64,000 nucleotides of DNA from Diploscapter coronatus (GCA_964036155.1 OZ038423.1:18677249-18741248), one strand, 5' to 3'; positions 29,001-39,556 are shown, counted from the first letter of the stretch. Numbers and translations: made by a program. The notes: a model not told the origin generated them from the letters alone.

Positions 29001-32000
29001 CTTGGAAAGTCTCTTTCGGCTCTGTGTCCCCATCGAAATTCTCAGTCGTTAGTAGATCTTCCCAACTCTGCACTCCCTTCTTATGCAACAACAACATCCT
29101 CAGATAGAACAGCTCTCCCTGCTTCGGATGAATCGCGTACATCCTTCCAAGACATGGCTTATTTACCATTCCTGTTATTCCTCCTTTCCTGTCCCAGATC
29201 ATTCCATGTGCGCCCTTCTTGTAGGTGTACTTCTCCGGTATCTCGTAATAGTACAGCGTTCTAGCTTCTGGCACTCGGGCGTTTAACTCAAACCAAGCAG
29301 TCAATGTTGTGTTCCTTAATTCTGCATCGCTCAACCTCTGTCTGATATTGTCGTTTTCCGGCTTGTAGTATACCAACTGTTCGTTCGGGAGATGCACATC
29401 CAGTCTCGTTACTGCATGGCTCTTCTCGTCAAGCGTAAATTCGAAGATTCTCCAAAAGGCCTCGTGCGGAGTCACATATCGCATATTTAGATAAGTCTTT
29501 ATTTCATCATGCTCGATCTGGTTGCTGTCCTTCACGCTGATCGTCATTCTCGCGCAATCATGACCCTTATACACATACTTATACAGATACTTTATGCTTT
29601 TGATCGAAGCGCATATCTCGACATTCACATGAGCATGGTATTTCAGGCTTAAAACTGGATTGTAAGGAACCACCCACCTGTTATCTACGATCACATCATT
29701 CCCATAGATCTTCTTCACGATGTGCACTCCGTTATCTCTTCGTCTGTACTCTGCGTAGCTGTTATTTCCTAGGATCGTCGTCTCTCGAAACGCCTTAGGG
29801 AACTTTTTGCTGCAAAACTTTCTTCCATCTTTGTCCTCTGACATGCAAGCACATCTCGGGTTGTGATCTCCGCAGGGTCCGTGAAGCATATTATTTACCA
29901 CTACCTCATGCAGTCTCGGAAACTCGCGTTCATCTGGAATCTCCGCCCAAACTATTTTATCTACCTGCTCCGCATTTCTAATTTTACTATTATCATCTAA
30001 CACTAACAAAATATGGGCATGTGGTAGACCCCTCTTCTGAAATTCCACTACGTATGTATACGCGATGACCTTTCCAAAATAATCGTTCTTCTTCAAATCC
30101 TCTAACAGTTCTTTTAGTTTCAAGTTGAAGACACGGCTAACTAAGTCAGGCTCGTCTAATACCGTATTCCCTGGCTGTAGATTCCTTTGAATTTCTTCCC
30201 ATCTAGGGTTACATGTGAATGTAATAAATAAATCAGGTTTTCCAAATCGTCTCACTATCGCCATGCTGTCTTGATAGCCCTGTGTGCAACTTCTAGGAGA
30301 TCCTTTGAAGCTCGAAGGAAGCACGCTAAGTTTCCCGACTCGTTTTCCCTGCTCATCTGCCGTATCCTGGAGGTAATCCTGAAGCGCTTTGTAGTTTTCC
30401 GCCTTGATTGCCTTCTGATTTTTCCGTATGAAGTCCAACCTATCTTGCTCGATCTTTACGTAAGCGTCAACCAGGTACTGTTGGTACAACTTACCTCCCA
30501 TTCTTATCGGACTGAAGTCGTTGATTATACTTGGATTCTCTTCCCACTTGTATTCTGACAGGAAATTCGAACTTGGATCTTCATTTTCGATCAAAACAGA
30601 AGGTCTTCGAATCGAAATCATATGCCGGTAATACTGTGCAAAGGTGACTTTTCTATTGTTTATTGTTCTCATATTCACGAAGCAGCCTCCTCTTCCTGTA
30701 GGGAAATACAACGGATAAAGCATCGATTCAGCCCGCTTTTCGAATTTAGAAATTTTCCGCAACTGTCTGCCCCTTTGGTGGATCGCTAATCCTTCTGCCA
30801 CCGGCATGTTTTCTCCGTCCAGTACAAAAACTGCTGCGACTTCATTTGACCGTGGAACATTGTATCTTCTTCTATCGATATTCTTTGCATTGATATCAAA
30901 CAGTAATTTCAGCTGCGGCGGCTCGATTCCTTTCTGTTCTGCCTCCCTTTCCACTTCCTTCTCGACTTCCCTCATGCACTTGAAACTCTGAATGTAGGGA
31001 TTCACTGGGCCCAAAATACCATCTATTTTATTCATCAAATCTCGACTGCAATTTGCATTCGCCTTGACACTCATTCGGAAATCCAACGCTTCTGCCGAAT
31101 CTATGAAAAACAGCTGAGCATATTCTGGCTTCTCGTTCGGGTCCGGATGTGCCGCCAAATTCACCGTGTGATAAATTTGCCCCTGGATTTTATAACAAAA
31201 TGGCATGACACTCTGAATCTGACTCTGCGCTTTCATGCTGGCGAATGCAAATGAGCTATTATAATTTCTAATGTTCTCTTTGAAGTTCTTTGAAAACTGC
31301 GCATCATTCCTCGTTAGCAACTTGTACAGATCAACCGGATAGTTTTCGAACGTGCACTCAAATTCCAATTCTCCCTTTCTGCAACACTTCGTGAAGACTC
31401 CAGTAGCTGTATTTGAAACTTTTTCTCCCGTGAAATACATCGCTTTACAGTATCTACAAACCAAATCGAGATTTCCGACGTCAAGGCACTGAATATAATC
31501 CTCATGTTCTATAGTTTCTCTAGCCAAATTTCTCGTTTCATTCATTCTCCTCCTTCTGACATTGGCCCTCTGCGTTACTTGCCGCTGGCTATTCTGCTGA
31601 TTCCGCTGACTTCTTTGACTCTGATTTTCATTTTCTCTTGCTCTTCTTCTTCTGTTAGCTTCTGCATTCACTCTCTGTTCTCTTTGACTGTTAGTTTCCC
31701 TGTCTCTCAGTTCTCTCTGCCTTTCTTCCTGATCCTCAAGTCTTTGCTCTCTTTGACTGTTAGTTTCCCTGTCTCTTAAGTTTCTCTGCCTTTCTTCCTG
31801 ATCCTCAAGTCTTTGCTCTCTTTGACTGTTAGTTTCCTTGTTTCTCAAATTTATCTGTCTTTCGGTCTGTTCCCGTAATCTCTTATCTTTCTGTTCTTGA
31901 CTTTCATGCTCTCTTGCGTTTCTCATTCTATCTCGATTCCTTTCTTTATCTGTCTGAGTTTTCCTCTTTTGTGTCACTCTCCTGCCCCTCTTTCTTCTCT

Positions 32001-35000
32001 TTGTGCCGCCCTGCGATTCCACATTTACCGTATCCGACTCTTCACCTTCACTTTCCTGCTCGTTTTCCTCAATATCCAGCAAATTGAATGCATTATTCGC
32101 GAGCATAGATTCATTTCCCATTATGTCATCATACACATCGTTTGGATTTTCACCACGATTTTCACGAATAATTTCGATTAATTTTATCATTGCCTTTTCT
32201 AGGTCAAGCTCAGCCCAAATGTCCAAACCCTCGTAAAAATCGATATCTTTATCATCGCCATGCTTTTCATATCGGTATCTGCTATAGAGATCTTGAGCGA
32301 TATCTTGCTCATCTTTACTTAGGTTTGCCAGAAAGCATTCGTGCATTTGTCTTAAGGCTCGGTCCATTTCGCCATCAGTCACACGGCCCATGACTTGTTT
32401 GACAGGAATATAATACTTTTCTCGAACACTCTCTTTAAGTTTATTCAAGTACTTGTCGAATTCTGTCTCACCGTCACTTATTTCGCTGTCAGAGTCGATT
32501 AATTCCAAATCCGCGTTGCCGTCTTCCGTTTCTTCCCTAGTTTCTTGTAGCTGCAAACTGTCATCTACTACTCTTTGGTAATCAATCATTTCCGTCTGTC
32601 CGAATCTTACTTCGCGCATAATAAACTTGAGCTCTTCGCAATGATCTACTGTAAAATCACTAATGAAATTCTCGTATGTTCGATAATCCCAAGGCCCCTG
32701 TTGAACACGATCAATCTTCCTCAGGATTATGTTGTACATTTTCTTTAGGGACTCAGAGAATACTTGAAATTCTTCACACTCCAAAATTCGATCTTTACCT
32801 GTACAAAATCGAAGGAATAAATTGTATTCTTTACCCTCCTGGCTTTCATTTCTCTTATCTGTCTGCCTCTCTCCACTCGTTCTCTGCTCTCCTAAAATCG
32901 ACAAAACACATTTATTCAAAGTTGCAAATTCTTTATTCATTTCTTTAAGCTCTTCATATACAATTTCTGTTTGATCCAGAACCACTGGATCGTTCGGACC
33001 CATCCCCTGCTGGTTAGGCAGGTTCGCTTGGGACAAAATGCCCAGAACCACTGGATCGTTCGGACCCATCCCCTGCTGGTTAGGCAGGTTCGCTTGAGTC
33101 AAAGGAGAACCCCAAAGGGGCGAACGGCCAGGTCTGCCACCACCGTCGGAGCCGCTAGCTTCTGAAAAAAGAAGCTTAATGAACTAATTAATTGCATTAT
33201 ACTTTTAAAAATTTGGGCAGCATCTCCCCTAGGATTTCATCAAATCCCAATTAAATTAAAAAAATATAAATTTGGGCAGAGGTTCCCCTGCACGGCTCAA
33301 AAATTTGACGCTGAAAATCATTTTCCAAAAAAAAAGGAAAATTCTCAAATTTTGTGTAAACACTTACTACGCCGAAGCGATCCGTTTGGCGGCGCAGAAC
33401 GGCAGCGGGCGAGCGGAGAGCGGGAAGGAGACGGCATCTGCAAATTGGAATGGTAAAAATAAACAATTTTCAGTGGAAAAAAAGTAAAAAATTACCTGAA
33501 AAGAACAATTGCCTACAAAAAATACGCCAAACAATGACTTTGGCGCACAGGCCCTTTGGTACGCCAAGTTCCTCTTTTTCTATCTCTCCTTTTCCCCCAC
33601 TCTCTCGCTGTCTTTTCTCTGTGCTCTCACTATCGATCATTTTCGCAAAATTTCATGTTTTCAGCCGAAGGATAAAGCAATTTCCAAACTTTGATATCAA
33701 AATTTACTTCAAATTATCACTGGAAATAAGGATATAAATTTAAAAATCCAGGGAATTCTCTAGCTACAAAACGTGAAAATCATGTGGAATTACAAAATGT
33801 GAAGCTCATCTGAAATCCTATCAACATAAATTTTCAGCCAGCTTTGGGAGGCAGCGTTTCATCCATGATATTTCTCTTATCAATTTAATGTCTTGTTACA
33901 TGATTCTTTCCAGCAGACGATATAGTTTTGATTCGGCATTTCTAACTTTATTGTATTTCCATGCAAAACAATAATTAAAAAAAAAAATACTAAAGAGTAA
34001 TAAGATCGAATACAATTATAAAAACGATAAAAAAGTGAAGAAAACATGTCAATGATAATCGCGCAATTTAATACAAACACAATACCAATGCAAATTCAAA
34101 AGCAATACACAATACCAATGCAAATTCAAAAGCAATACTAAACTCAAAGGCAATACAAAATATCTCCTAACAATCAATGAAATCTATCTTACCAATCAAT
34201 GCAAATCTTATTTATCATATCTCGTATCAACCAATACTGTATCTTCATATTCATATTTTCTACCCAATTAAAAAATTCAATCAACCATTTAAAATATTTC
34301 TTTGTCATTCAATTATCCCATTGATGTTATTTTCCAAAATTCTTCCAAGATTTTGCAGAAAATTTCAAGTCCCTTTCCATCCATAAAAAATGCAAAAAAG
34401 AATCGAACTCTCGCATCATATACTCGCCATAAGGTCATATGCGCTATCCACTTGGCCATCCAAGCATGCTCGCGACTCTCTCCTTTCAGAGACATTCGGA
34501 ATAAAGAGCCCATTCTCCCGCAGAGAAATAGCATGCGGGGATGAGAGAGCAAAAATGCTAAAGGCGAAATCATTTATATAATAAGGATAATTACCTAATT
34601 ATCTCATCAAACCCAAACAAAACCTATACCTTGCACACCACCGGAAAATTCTGCATCCAGTCATACCATATTCAACCATTTTGATTCATCCCACTTCAAG
34701 CAATAGCATTGGACACATAGATTAAGTAAGAAAAAACAGTTTTTTGGGTAAAAGTACCCATTTCCTGAACCAAAATCGATCGGATTTTTTACGTTGCACA
34801 TCAGGACAAAATTACCTTTCCAACCATGTATAACACTTGGGTCTACCATGCTTAGTATTCGAGAACTAAGCGTGCACAAACAAACAAACAAACACACTTA
34901 ACAAAAATACTAAAAAGTAGGATAGGATTTAGATCAAGAGTCGTTGAACTTTGACGTTTGAAGAATTGGAACTGCAACTAAAACTTTCCAAACCAGAATA

Positions 35001-36446
35001 AAAAAATTCAATTGAACTATTTATTTGTATGCTTGGAATCAGGTCATGCGAAAATTCTGACTCCGGTCTCGAATTAGACTGCCTTTTTATGTCTAGGTAC
35101 TTGCATCCTATTTTTGGCGTTTCAAATGGTCATTCTTTGAGCAAAGGCTAAGAAGGCCAGCTCTTCCTTAGGAATGGTCCAATCACATTGACTCACATTC
35201 TCTTCCCAGCCCCGGGTGTGTCGATGACAATCGGTCTGTAATCCATGATTGTGTCATTGAAGATGTACGTGACAATCGGCCTCTCGGGAGAAGCCGCGTC
35301 GAATTTCTGCAAGTTTCATTCGTCCTTCTCAGTCTCGTTAATCTATTCCACCTCATTTGCAATTCGGTAACGAATTTGACTCTCCGCATTTCGGACGCCG
35401 TAGAAATAGTTGCAGAGGAAGTCGATGAGGGAGGTCTTGCCTGCGCTGCTCGGGCCGGCCAGCAGAAGAACACGGCCTTCGCGACTACGCGAATCTGCAA
35501 ACTGACTGAATCTTGATCAAAGTATGGAGACTTCTTTTTATATCTCTGAATTTCCACTCTATCATCCAAATATGAATTTCTTTCAACAAAAATAGATGGA
35601 TGGGATAACAAAAGCTTGAGGGTCGAATTGGACTTTACAATGATTTTCAAAGGATCCCTAGAACTAGAAACTATAACTAATACTTTCTTCTTCAAATTTA
35701 ACCTGGACTTCAGTAACGAAAAGTTTCAAACAATTGAAAAAAAATTTAAATGAATGATTCAACCATTTTCCATAATAAATTCGAACAAAACCTCGGCAAA
35801 TGTTTATAATTTCGTCTTCAAGAACGGATTTATAAGATGGAGCGAAATGTTTCAATCTTTTATGTAATACTGTAAATTTTCAATTAAGGAATGTTTCGAA
35901 AGGCAAGAATCGATCAATTGATTTATGGATTAGGGACCACAAATTCTTCCCTTTGCATTTTTTGCTTTTGAGCCATTTAGTCAAACGACTTTGTACCAAA
36001 ATTCGCGTGCTCATGGCGATTTTGTAAACTGAAAATATGCCCACTTTGACAACTGCTTTGGGTTGAATGTTTCGATCAAAAATGATTTTTATTCAATGCG
36101 TTTCTTCATGAATGTTTTAGTTACATCGTTATTGATCTGTTTGAAGTGAAAACTACGGAAAAGCATAAATTTCGCAAAACCATTTGCGATCCCTATTTAT
36201 GATCTTCGTTTTCATGAATAGGTCTCATTTATCATCCAGATTTTATATTTCCAGACCCATTAAATTTAAAACGTCTTCGACTTCATTAATTCCTGTCACT
36301 TTTATATAATTTTTCAAGATAAAAAAACGCAAACCTTCCATGGATCCAACGAAAACGGTCCTGTTGTCGCGAATTTCATAGGCCTCTCCCTTGAACTTGC
36401 TCTCGCTGGCAATCGCCTCATCTCCATTCGCAGAACTCGAAGACAT
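13851..36446 (-). CDS. P-loop GTPase-like protein with long disordered tail and C-terminal membrane anchor
   Basis: The N-terminal exons are 36335-36446, 35352-35494, 35197-35306, 24388-24520, 23793-23958, 23325-23407, 23174-23260, 22815-22911, 22681-22772 and 21910-21992. They join in frame with no stop. Residues about 45-60 carry a Walker A-like loop (LLAGPSSAGKTSLIDF) and about 110 a DTPG switch-2 motif (IVIDTPGAGKR). A strand followed by an acidic turn (FVTDCDE) comes later. The start is the ATG at 36446. Downstream exons run through 21700, 21500, 20750, 20600, 19450, 19250, 18900, 18450, 18330, 17970, 17570, 16850, 16430, 16100, 15750 and 14830. They encode Pro-, Ser- and Arg-rich sequence without recognisable domains. 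Two possible last exons each end in a hydrophobic helix. The G domain resembles animal P-loop proteins of uncertain role. I infer a membrane-tethered GTPase or scaffold; exact function and number of isoforms are unknown. The ATG near 16833 could start a shorter isoform. Confidence 0.7.
14603..14756 (-). CDS. alternative last exon 2 of the GTPase-like gene, with membrane anchor
   Basis: The acceptor TTTCATAG precedes 14756. The exon encodes a Tyr-rich lead (TTYYGDEYPHYK), then a hydrophobic segment of about 25 residues, a short basic tail and a stop at 14603. It lies about 600 nt upstream of the other hydrophobic last exon and has the same layout but an unrelated sequence. The two are best read as mutually exclusive 3' exons giving two differently anchored isoforms. 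Confidence 0.6.
15454..15600 (-). repeat. interspersed repeat, copy B
   Basis: Reverse-complement copy of the repeat at 3540-3692, clearly alignable by eye along its length with scattered differences. It lies in an intron of the large minus-strand gene. Confidence 0.75.
21215..21335 (+). repeat. diverged repeat pair, copy 1
   Basis: A pyrimidine-rich lead is followed by CTAAAATTCGGTGTCT and then a short imperfect palindrome around ATACCGGCAGTGTATAA. The same order of landmarks recurs at 23995-24115. It lies in an intron of the GTPase-like gene. No coding potential. Confidence 0.55.
23995..24115 (+). repeat. diverged repeat pair, copy 2
   Basis: Second copy of the element at 21215-21335, with CTAAAATCCAGTGTCTGATA followed by GTGTTCCGACGGTGTTTAA. 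It lies in another intron of the same gene, just upstream of the exon beginning at 23958 on the minus strand. Confidence 0.55.
24549..24571 (-). terminator. Helitron 3' terminal hairpin
   Basis: Perfect 10-bp stem with a 3-nt loop (GCCCGGCCGC, then TTC, then its complement), ending five bases before the terminal CTAG on the minus strand. This is the canonical Helitron transposition-termination signal. A second perfect 8-bp stem (ACTTTTGC and its complement, loop TCC) lies at 24581-24599, just inside. Confidence 0.9.
25005..26511 (-). CDS. OB-fold, RPA-like single-strand DNA-binding protein encoded by the Helitron
   Basis: Seven exons are 26429-26511, 26216-26375, 26068-26138, 25784-25947, 25498-25568, 25300-25450 and 25005-25168. 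Lengths sum to 864 nt, giving 287 residues with no stop. The start is the ATG at 26511 (MAQPRAQW), four bases after a TTTTCAG acceptor. Residues about 29-95 have the beta pattern of an RPA OB-fold: a VIGKVVGRLES opening strand, then VFAVTLWRNQF, then SVVRLSNVRVE. A second OB-like unit (VLRGRV, CLSLCDD, then DHIAVRGYS) lies near residues 160-245. The tail is basic (PPKRRKS). It lies downstream of the Rep-helicase in the same orientation, wholly inside the Helitron ends. RPA-like genes are known passengers of some plant and animal Helitrons and could protect single-stranded intermediates. The OB assignment is from pattern only. Confidence 0.75.
25599..25730. mobile_element. short MITE-like element inside a Helitron gene intron
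   Basis: The ends are inverted copies (AGGGCTATACGAAA at the left, and TTTCGTACAGCCCT at the right), enclosing 132 bp of ACGT-rich sequence. It occupies an intron of the OB-fold gene. No clear target duplication. Confidence 0.5.
25956..26072 (-). repeat. three perfect 39-bp tandem copies containing a 5' splice site
   Basis: Units 25956-25994, 25995-26033 and 26034-26072 are identical. On the minus strand each contains ATATGTAAGTC, the 5' splice donor of this intron of the OB-fold gene, so three equivalent donors lie in a row. The intron is almost entirely made of these copies. Confidence 0.9.
26512..27141. other. spacer between the two Helitron genes
   Basis: Holds the probable 5' UTR exon of the OB-fold gene, ending with a donor near 26654 on the minus strand. 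On the plus strand, about 27019-27085 is a degenerate array of 8-9 bp CATCAATT units. No further coding sequence seen. Confidence 0.5.
27142..33437 (-). CDS. Helitron Rep-helicase (RepHel) transposase
   Basis: Two exons, 33368-33437 and 27142-33161, give 2029 residues without a stop. The start is the ATG at 33437 directly after a TTTGCAG. The long exon alone has only a TTG at the edge of its open frame. In order, the protein has an Arg/Gln-rich region with three near-identical 24-residue repeats (RETNSQREQR, about residues 440-530), and a Cys-containing CRYCKAMYF segment of the Helitron N-terminal type. Near residue 1065 is the HUH endonuclease motif (EFQKRGLPHAHIL), then the paired-tyrosine motif KYLYKYVYKG, and a PIF1-type superfamily 1 helicase with Walker A GPGGCGKTYT, Walker B VDEISM and a late NKSQGQT motif. 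These are the key residues of an active Helitron nicking and unwinding enzyme. The lack of any disruption suggests recent activity. Confidence 0.95.
32976..33096 (-). repeat. 66-bp in-frame tandem duplication at the RepHel N-terminus
   Basis: Two identical 55-bp copies, 32976-33030 and 33042-33096, are offset by 66 bp. They encode two copies of QANLPNQQGMGPNDPVVL. The offset is a multiple of three, so the frame is kept. The identity suggests a recent slippage event or an assembly duplication. Confidence 0.9.
34079..34138. repeat. two perfect 30-bp tandem copies in the Helitron 5' region
   Basis: The unit begins ACAATACCAATGCAAATTC and is repeated twice head to tail, with partial copies continuing to about 34200. 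It lies between the RepHel gene and the Helitron 5' end. No coding content. Confidence 0.8.
34398..34458 (-). other. tRNA-like sequence with A-box and B-box
   Basis: On the minus strand TGGCCAAGTGG (34448-34458) matches a polymerase III A-box, and GAGTTCGATTC (34400-34410) matches a B-box at the correct distance. I could not draw a full cloverleaf: the acceptor and T stems do not pair well. It is more likely a degenerate tRNA or tRNA-derived SINE fragment inside the Helitron than a working tRNA gene. Confidence 0.4.
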
Positions 36447-38218
36447 CCCCTGAACGACTATCGATTTGATATCTTTCAAATGACCGAGATAATTTCTGCA
36501 GGAGTGAAAATCAATTGACAAATGACAAAACAAATGAACGCTGTTTGATGTGACGCAAGGAAAAAAAACTCAACGAAGAGAATATCGATGTCGGCCAGCA
36601 GGGAGATTTCATGGAAATATTACTCTATAAATCTGGCAGAATGTAAACTGTGTATCAAGGAAGGAAGAGAGTCTGAGAATGAGTTCAAATAGAGTTACAG
36701 AGCGAAGGAAAGAGTGAGGGGAATAGGCAATGAATAATGAGATGGCACTGCTAAAAGCACAAACAGAGCGAACAGATAAGACGAAATGTTGAAGAGTAGA
36801 GGAATACTGCCTGGAGTAGAATTATGGAATGAGCAAAGAGGGGGAAGGCGAATGAATCGCCAAGGGGCAGCTATCAAATCGCCACACACGAGTAAACATG
36901 CCATATTGCATATTACGTTCCCAAACTGTAGCCTCGCAATTCAAATTGCAAACATCGTAAAACCATTTAGAGGCACAATCTCGATGAAATTCATAAGGTT
37001 GCTACATTCCTTCAGAGCGTAATATCTCAAAAAGTGAGGAAATTAATCAAAATTGATCTCGATGCCAGCAATTTGAGGGAAATATGAAATCGACTTTCTC
37101 GCAAAAATAGTTGGCAGTTCCATTGAATCGAAGAAAAGCGGAAACTGGAGTCGCGCGTCCGCATATTTTCTTGCACAGTCAGAGGCTGAAATAGGCAGAA
37201 ACAGGAGTGGAGGTAAGGCAAAGACAAAGGAGACTTTGATTTGACAGCAGATACAGGAAAATGGAAGGAAACTGAGGAAAGGGAAATGAAGGGAGAAACC
37301 GAAAGGGGCTGGAAGTGAGAAGGAGAGCCAATCGGATGAAAACAACCTTGAACAGAAACACGCAGGGAATGGTCAAAGGCAATCATTTGGCCATAAAATG
37401 CAGAACAGTGCTTATTTTTCGAACCATCGAATGGACTTCAAAATAAATTAGATGTCGCGATAGCTGTGTTCATCTTTCAATCCACTCAAATACTTATAAA
37501 AGCACTCATTCATGTTCATTAACGAAGGCAAGCCACGTCTCCTTTACTTCACTGCATTATGCAGCCAACATTATGGCTAGAGAGCGCAAGTTTCGCCCAC
37601 TTGTGAGAGCGGAGCCTTATACCCTCGGTTTTATGATTAGGACCCATAGGGGTACCCACCTCTATGATCAAATTCCGATTTGTGAGACTTTTTATGAAAC
37701 GTGGACAACTGTTCAAGTCTTACAACTATACTCTCTCTCTCTCTCTTAAGGCAAAAAATGCACTCAACTTGTTACACAATCTCGTTTGGATCAAGGAAGC
37801 TTTTCCTCAGTTTTTCAAAAGAATTGATCCAATTTTATCGTGACTCATAGCCATTATTATCATTTTTAGTTTCATGATGATTTTGAGCCATAGAACTCAG
37901 AAAATTTTTCTCGCGTTATTACCCGAAGTTCCCGATCAAGCTAACTCGGTAACAACGCTGAGAAAACGATCTGCACCCCGGCCAATTATTAGTCAGAACA
38001 CGACACGACTTTTCACTTTTTGCTTGAGCGTATTATTCAACGTGTTTGAGACTGGAGAAGTGATAACTCAGCTAGCGACGTTTGCGGGCGGGTACTCGAT
38101 CTAACAAATTCAAGTCGGATCACGTTCAAGCGCTCTAGAGCTGTTGCATCCACCGAAAGATCTGACACTTCGGGTAGGCATATTTTCCTTTTTTGAGTCG
38201 AATATCAAGCATTGCTAG
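36447..38218. other. divergent intergenic region between the GTPase-like gene and the caspase
   Basis: An upstream exon fragment of the minus-strand gene probably reaches 36495, where there is a CTGCAG acceptor. Further right are biased open frames around 37030-37390, a CT-dinucleotide run at 37733-37747 and a fragment of the interspersed repeat near 37578-37650. An open stretch from 37874 to 38101 (plus) has protein-like composition and could be an upstream exon of the caspase, but I cannot connect it. Confidence 0.4.
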
Positions 38219-39556
38219 ATGCAAGCGTCAAAATTAGCATTTCGAAGCAATAACTATTTAGATTCTAACGTAATGATCGAGTCCGATCGCGAAGATTTCG
38301 AGAAGCATCCCCACGATCCAGATCACCAAGTCGATGATTCGGACGCAAGCAAACTGCCCGAATTCGAGGTCAAAATCGAAATGTGCAAGACAACTAGGGC
38401 TATCGAACTTCCGTACTATCAAAAAAACAAGGATATGGTAATTTTTTAGCGACCTTGACAATTATTGGGTTGATTTAGATCTACAAGAACTTCTCTACGC
38501 CCAAAGGTCTCGTCCTCATCATCAACAACAAGGAGTTCGATCAACTTGAAGCACGATACGGGACAGAAGTAGATGAAAAAAAACTGAAAAACTTGTTCGA
38601 GCAATTCGGATACAAAGTCCAAATATTGAACGATCGCACAGCCAAGGTTTGCTATTGCGCTTCAAATTCTCGGCACCATGGCCTTTACTTCAGGAAATGA
38701 TGGAAGACGCCAAAAAATTCGCCGAGGATATCGACCACGAGAGCGCGCAAAGTTGCATTGTCGTCGTTCTGACGCATGGCGAGTATGACGAATTGACTGG
38801 AAAGGATTGCTCACCACCATACAACGCAAAATTTAAACAAAGCTACGATCCAATAAAGTACGGCCGAGTTAACACTCATGTTTTTCTACGCTGCTTCAAC
38901 TCCGAGAAGGCACCGTTACTTGCCAACAAGCCGAAGCTCTTTTTCTTTCAAGCCTGTCGAGGAGGTGAGTGTCAAAACTTAAATTTTTGAACGAATTTTT
39001 CAACACCTTTTAGGGAAAAAAGACAGCGGTACATCCGTCACTGAAGACTATCCTTCGGCCAAAATATTATCAATCGACGACAATAAAGACAATACAAAAC
39101 CGATTGAAGCCGACTTTATTGTGTGCCATGCGTCGGCACCGAACTACGTATCACTTCGACAGTAAGGATTAACTGCTCTAGAATCGGCAAATCTGCCCAC
39201 ACGAGGATTAAGCTTTTATTTTTACAGGCCTGACGATGGCTCATGGTTTGTGCACGCAATTTGTGAAGTGTTCGGCGAATTTGCAGCGGAAGAAGATTTA
39301 AATTCTCTGCTGACAAGAGTAGGTGTTTTAATAAGTCTTCGTTCGAATTAATTTAAAATTGCAGGTAAACAAACGAGTTGCAGAACGATACGGAAACATT
39401 GGAGACGGAACTAACATAAAACAGATTTCCGAGTTTTCAAGCCGCCTAACCAAGAAATTCTATTTCTTCCCCGGCATCAAGTCTGAAGGTTGGTGGTCTC
39501 TTTTTGGCTCGCAGAATCCTCAGTCAGTTCCTAAGCAGCCTCAAGAATTCTTGTGA
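38219..39556 (+). CDS. caspase (cysteine protease, CED-3/CSP type)
   Basis: Six exons (38219-38437, 38479-38646, 38694-38964, 39014-39161, 39228-39318, 39365-39556) sum to 363 codons. The p20 part opens with KGLVLIINNKEFD. The catalytic His is in VVVLTHGEYD (about residue 157) and the catalytic Cys in the invariant QACRG (about residue 217). The p10 part has APNYVSLRQPDDGSWF, the substrate-pocket loop, and KRVAERYGN, TKKFYFFPG as in CED-3. The start is provisional: the ATG at 38219 follows a possible TAG acceptor, and no CARD or DED prodomain is recognised in the first 73 residues, which are acidic. About 20 residues beyond the usual end form a Trp/Gln/Pro-rich tail. It should cleave after Asp in cell death or differentiation. 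Acidic residues before the p10 part are candidates for self-processing. Confidence 0.93.

Larger units (their letters stand above)
24540..34927 (-). mobile_element. full-length autonomous-looking Helitron
   Basis: On the minus strand the element begins at 34927 with TCCTATCCTAC, the classic animal Helitron 5' start, preceded by A. It ends at 24540 with CTAG, followed by T, so the AT target dinucleotide is intact. A 10-bp GC-rich hairpin lies a few bases before the CTAG. It carries a Rep-helicase gene (27142-33437) and a spliced OB-fold gene (25005-26511) in the same orientation. Length is 10,388 bp. It sits inside an intron of the GTPase-like gene, whose flanking exons still join in frame. 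Helitrons move by rolling-circle replication and leave no target-site duplication, consistent with what is seen. Confidence 0.92.

Noticed and set aside
27151..32948. Several plus-strand open frames opposite the RepHel gene
   Set aside because: All are shadows of the long minus-strand coding frame.
34313..34573. 86-residue minus-strand open frame in the Helitron 5' region
   Set aside because: Overlaps the tRNA-like sequence and has no protein resemblance or splice support.
37874..38104. Open frame considered as a CARD prodomain for the caspase
   Set aside because: Helix pattern is not convincing and no clean splice to 38219 was found; kept only as a question.
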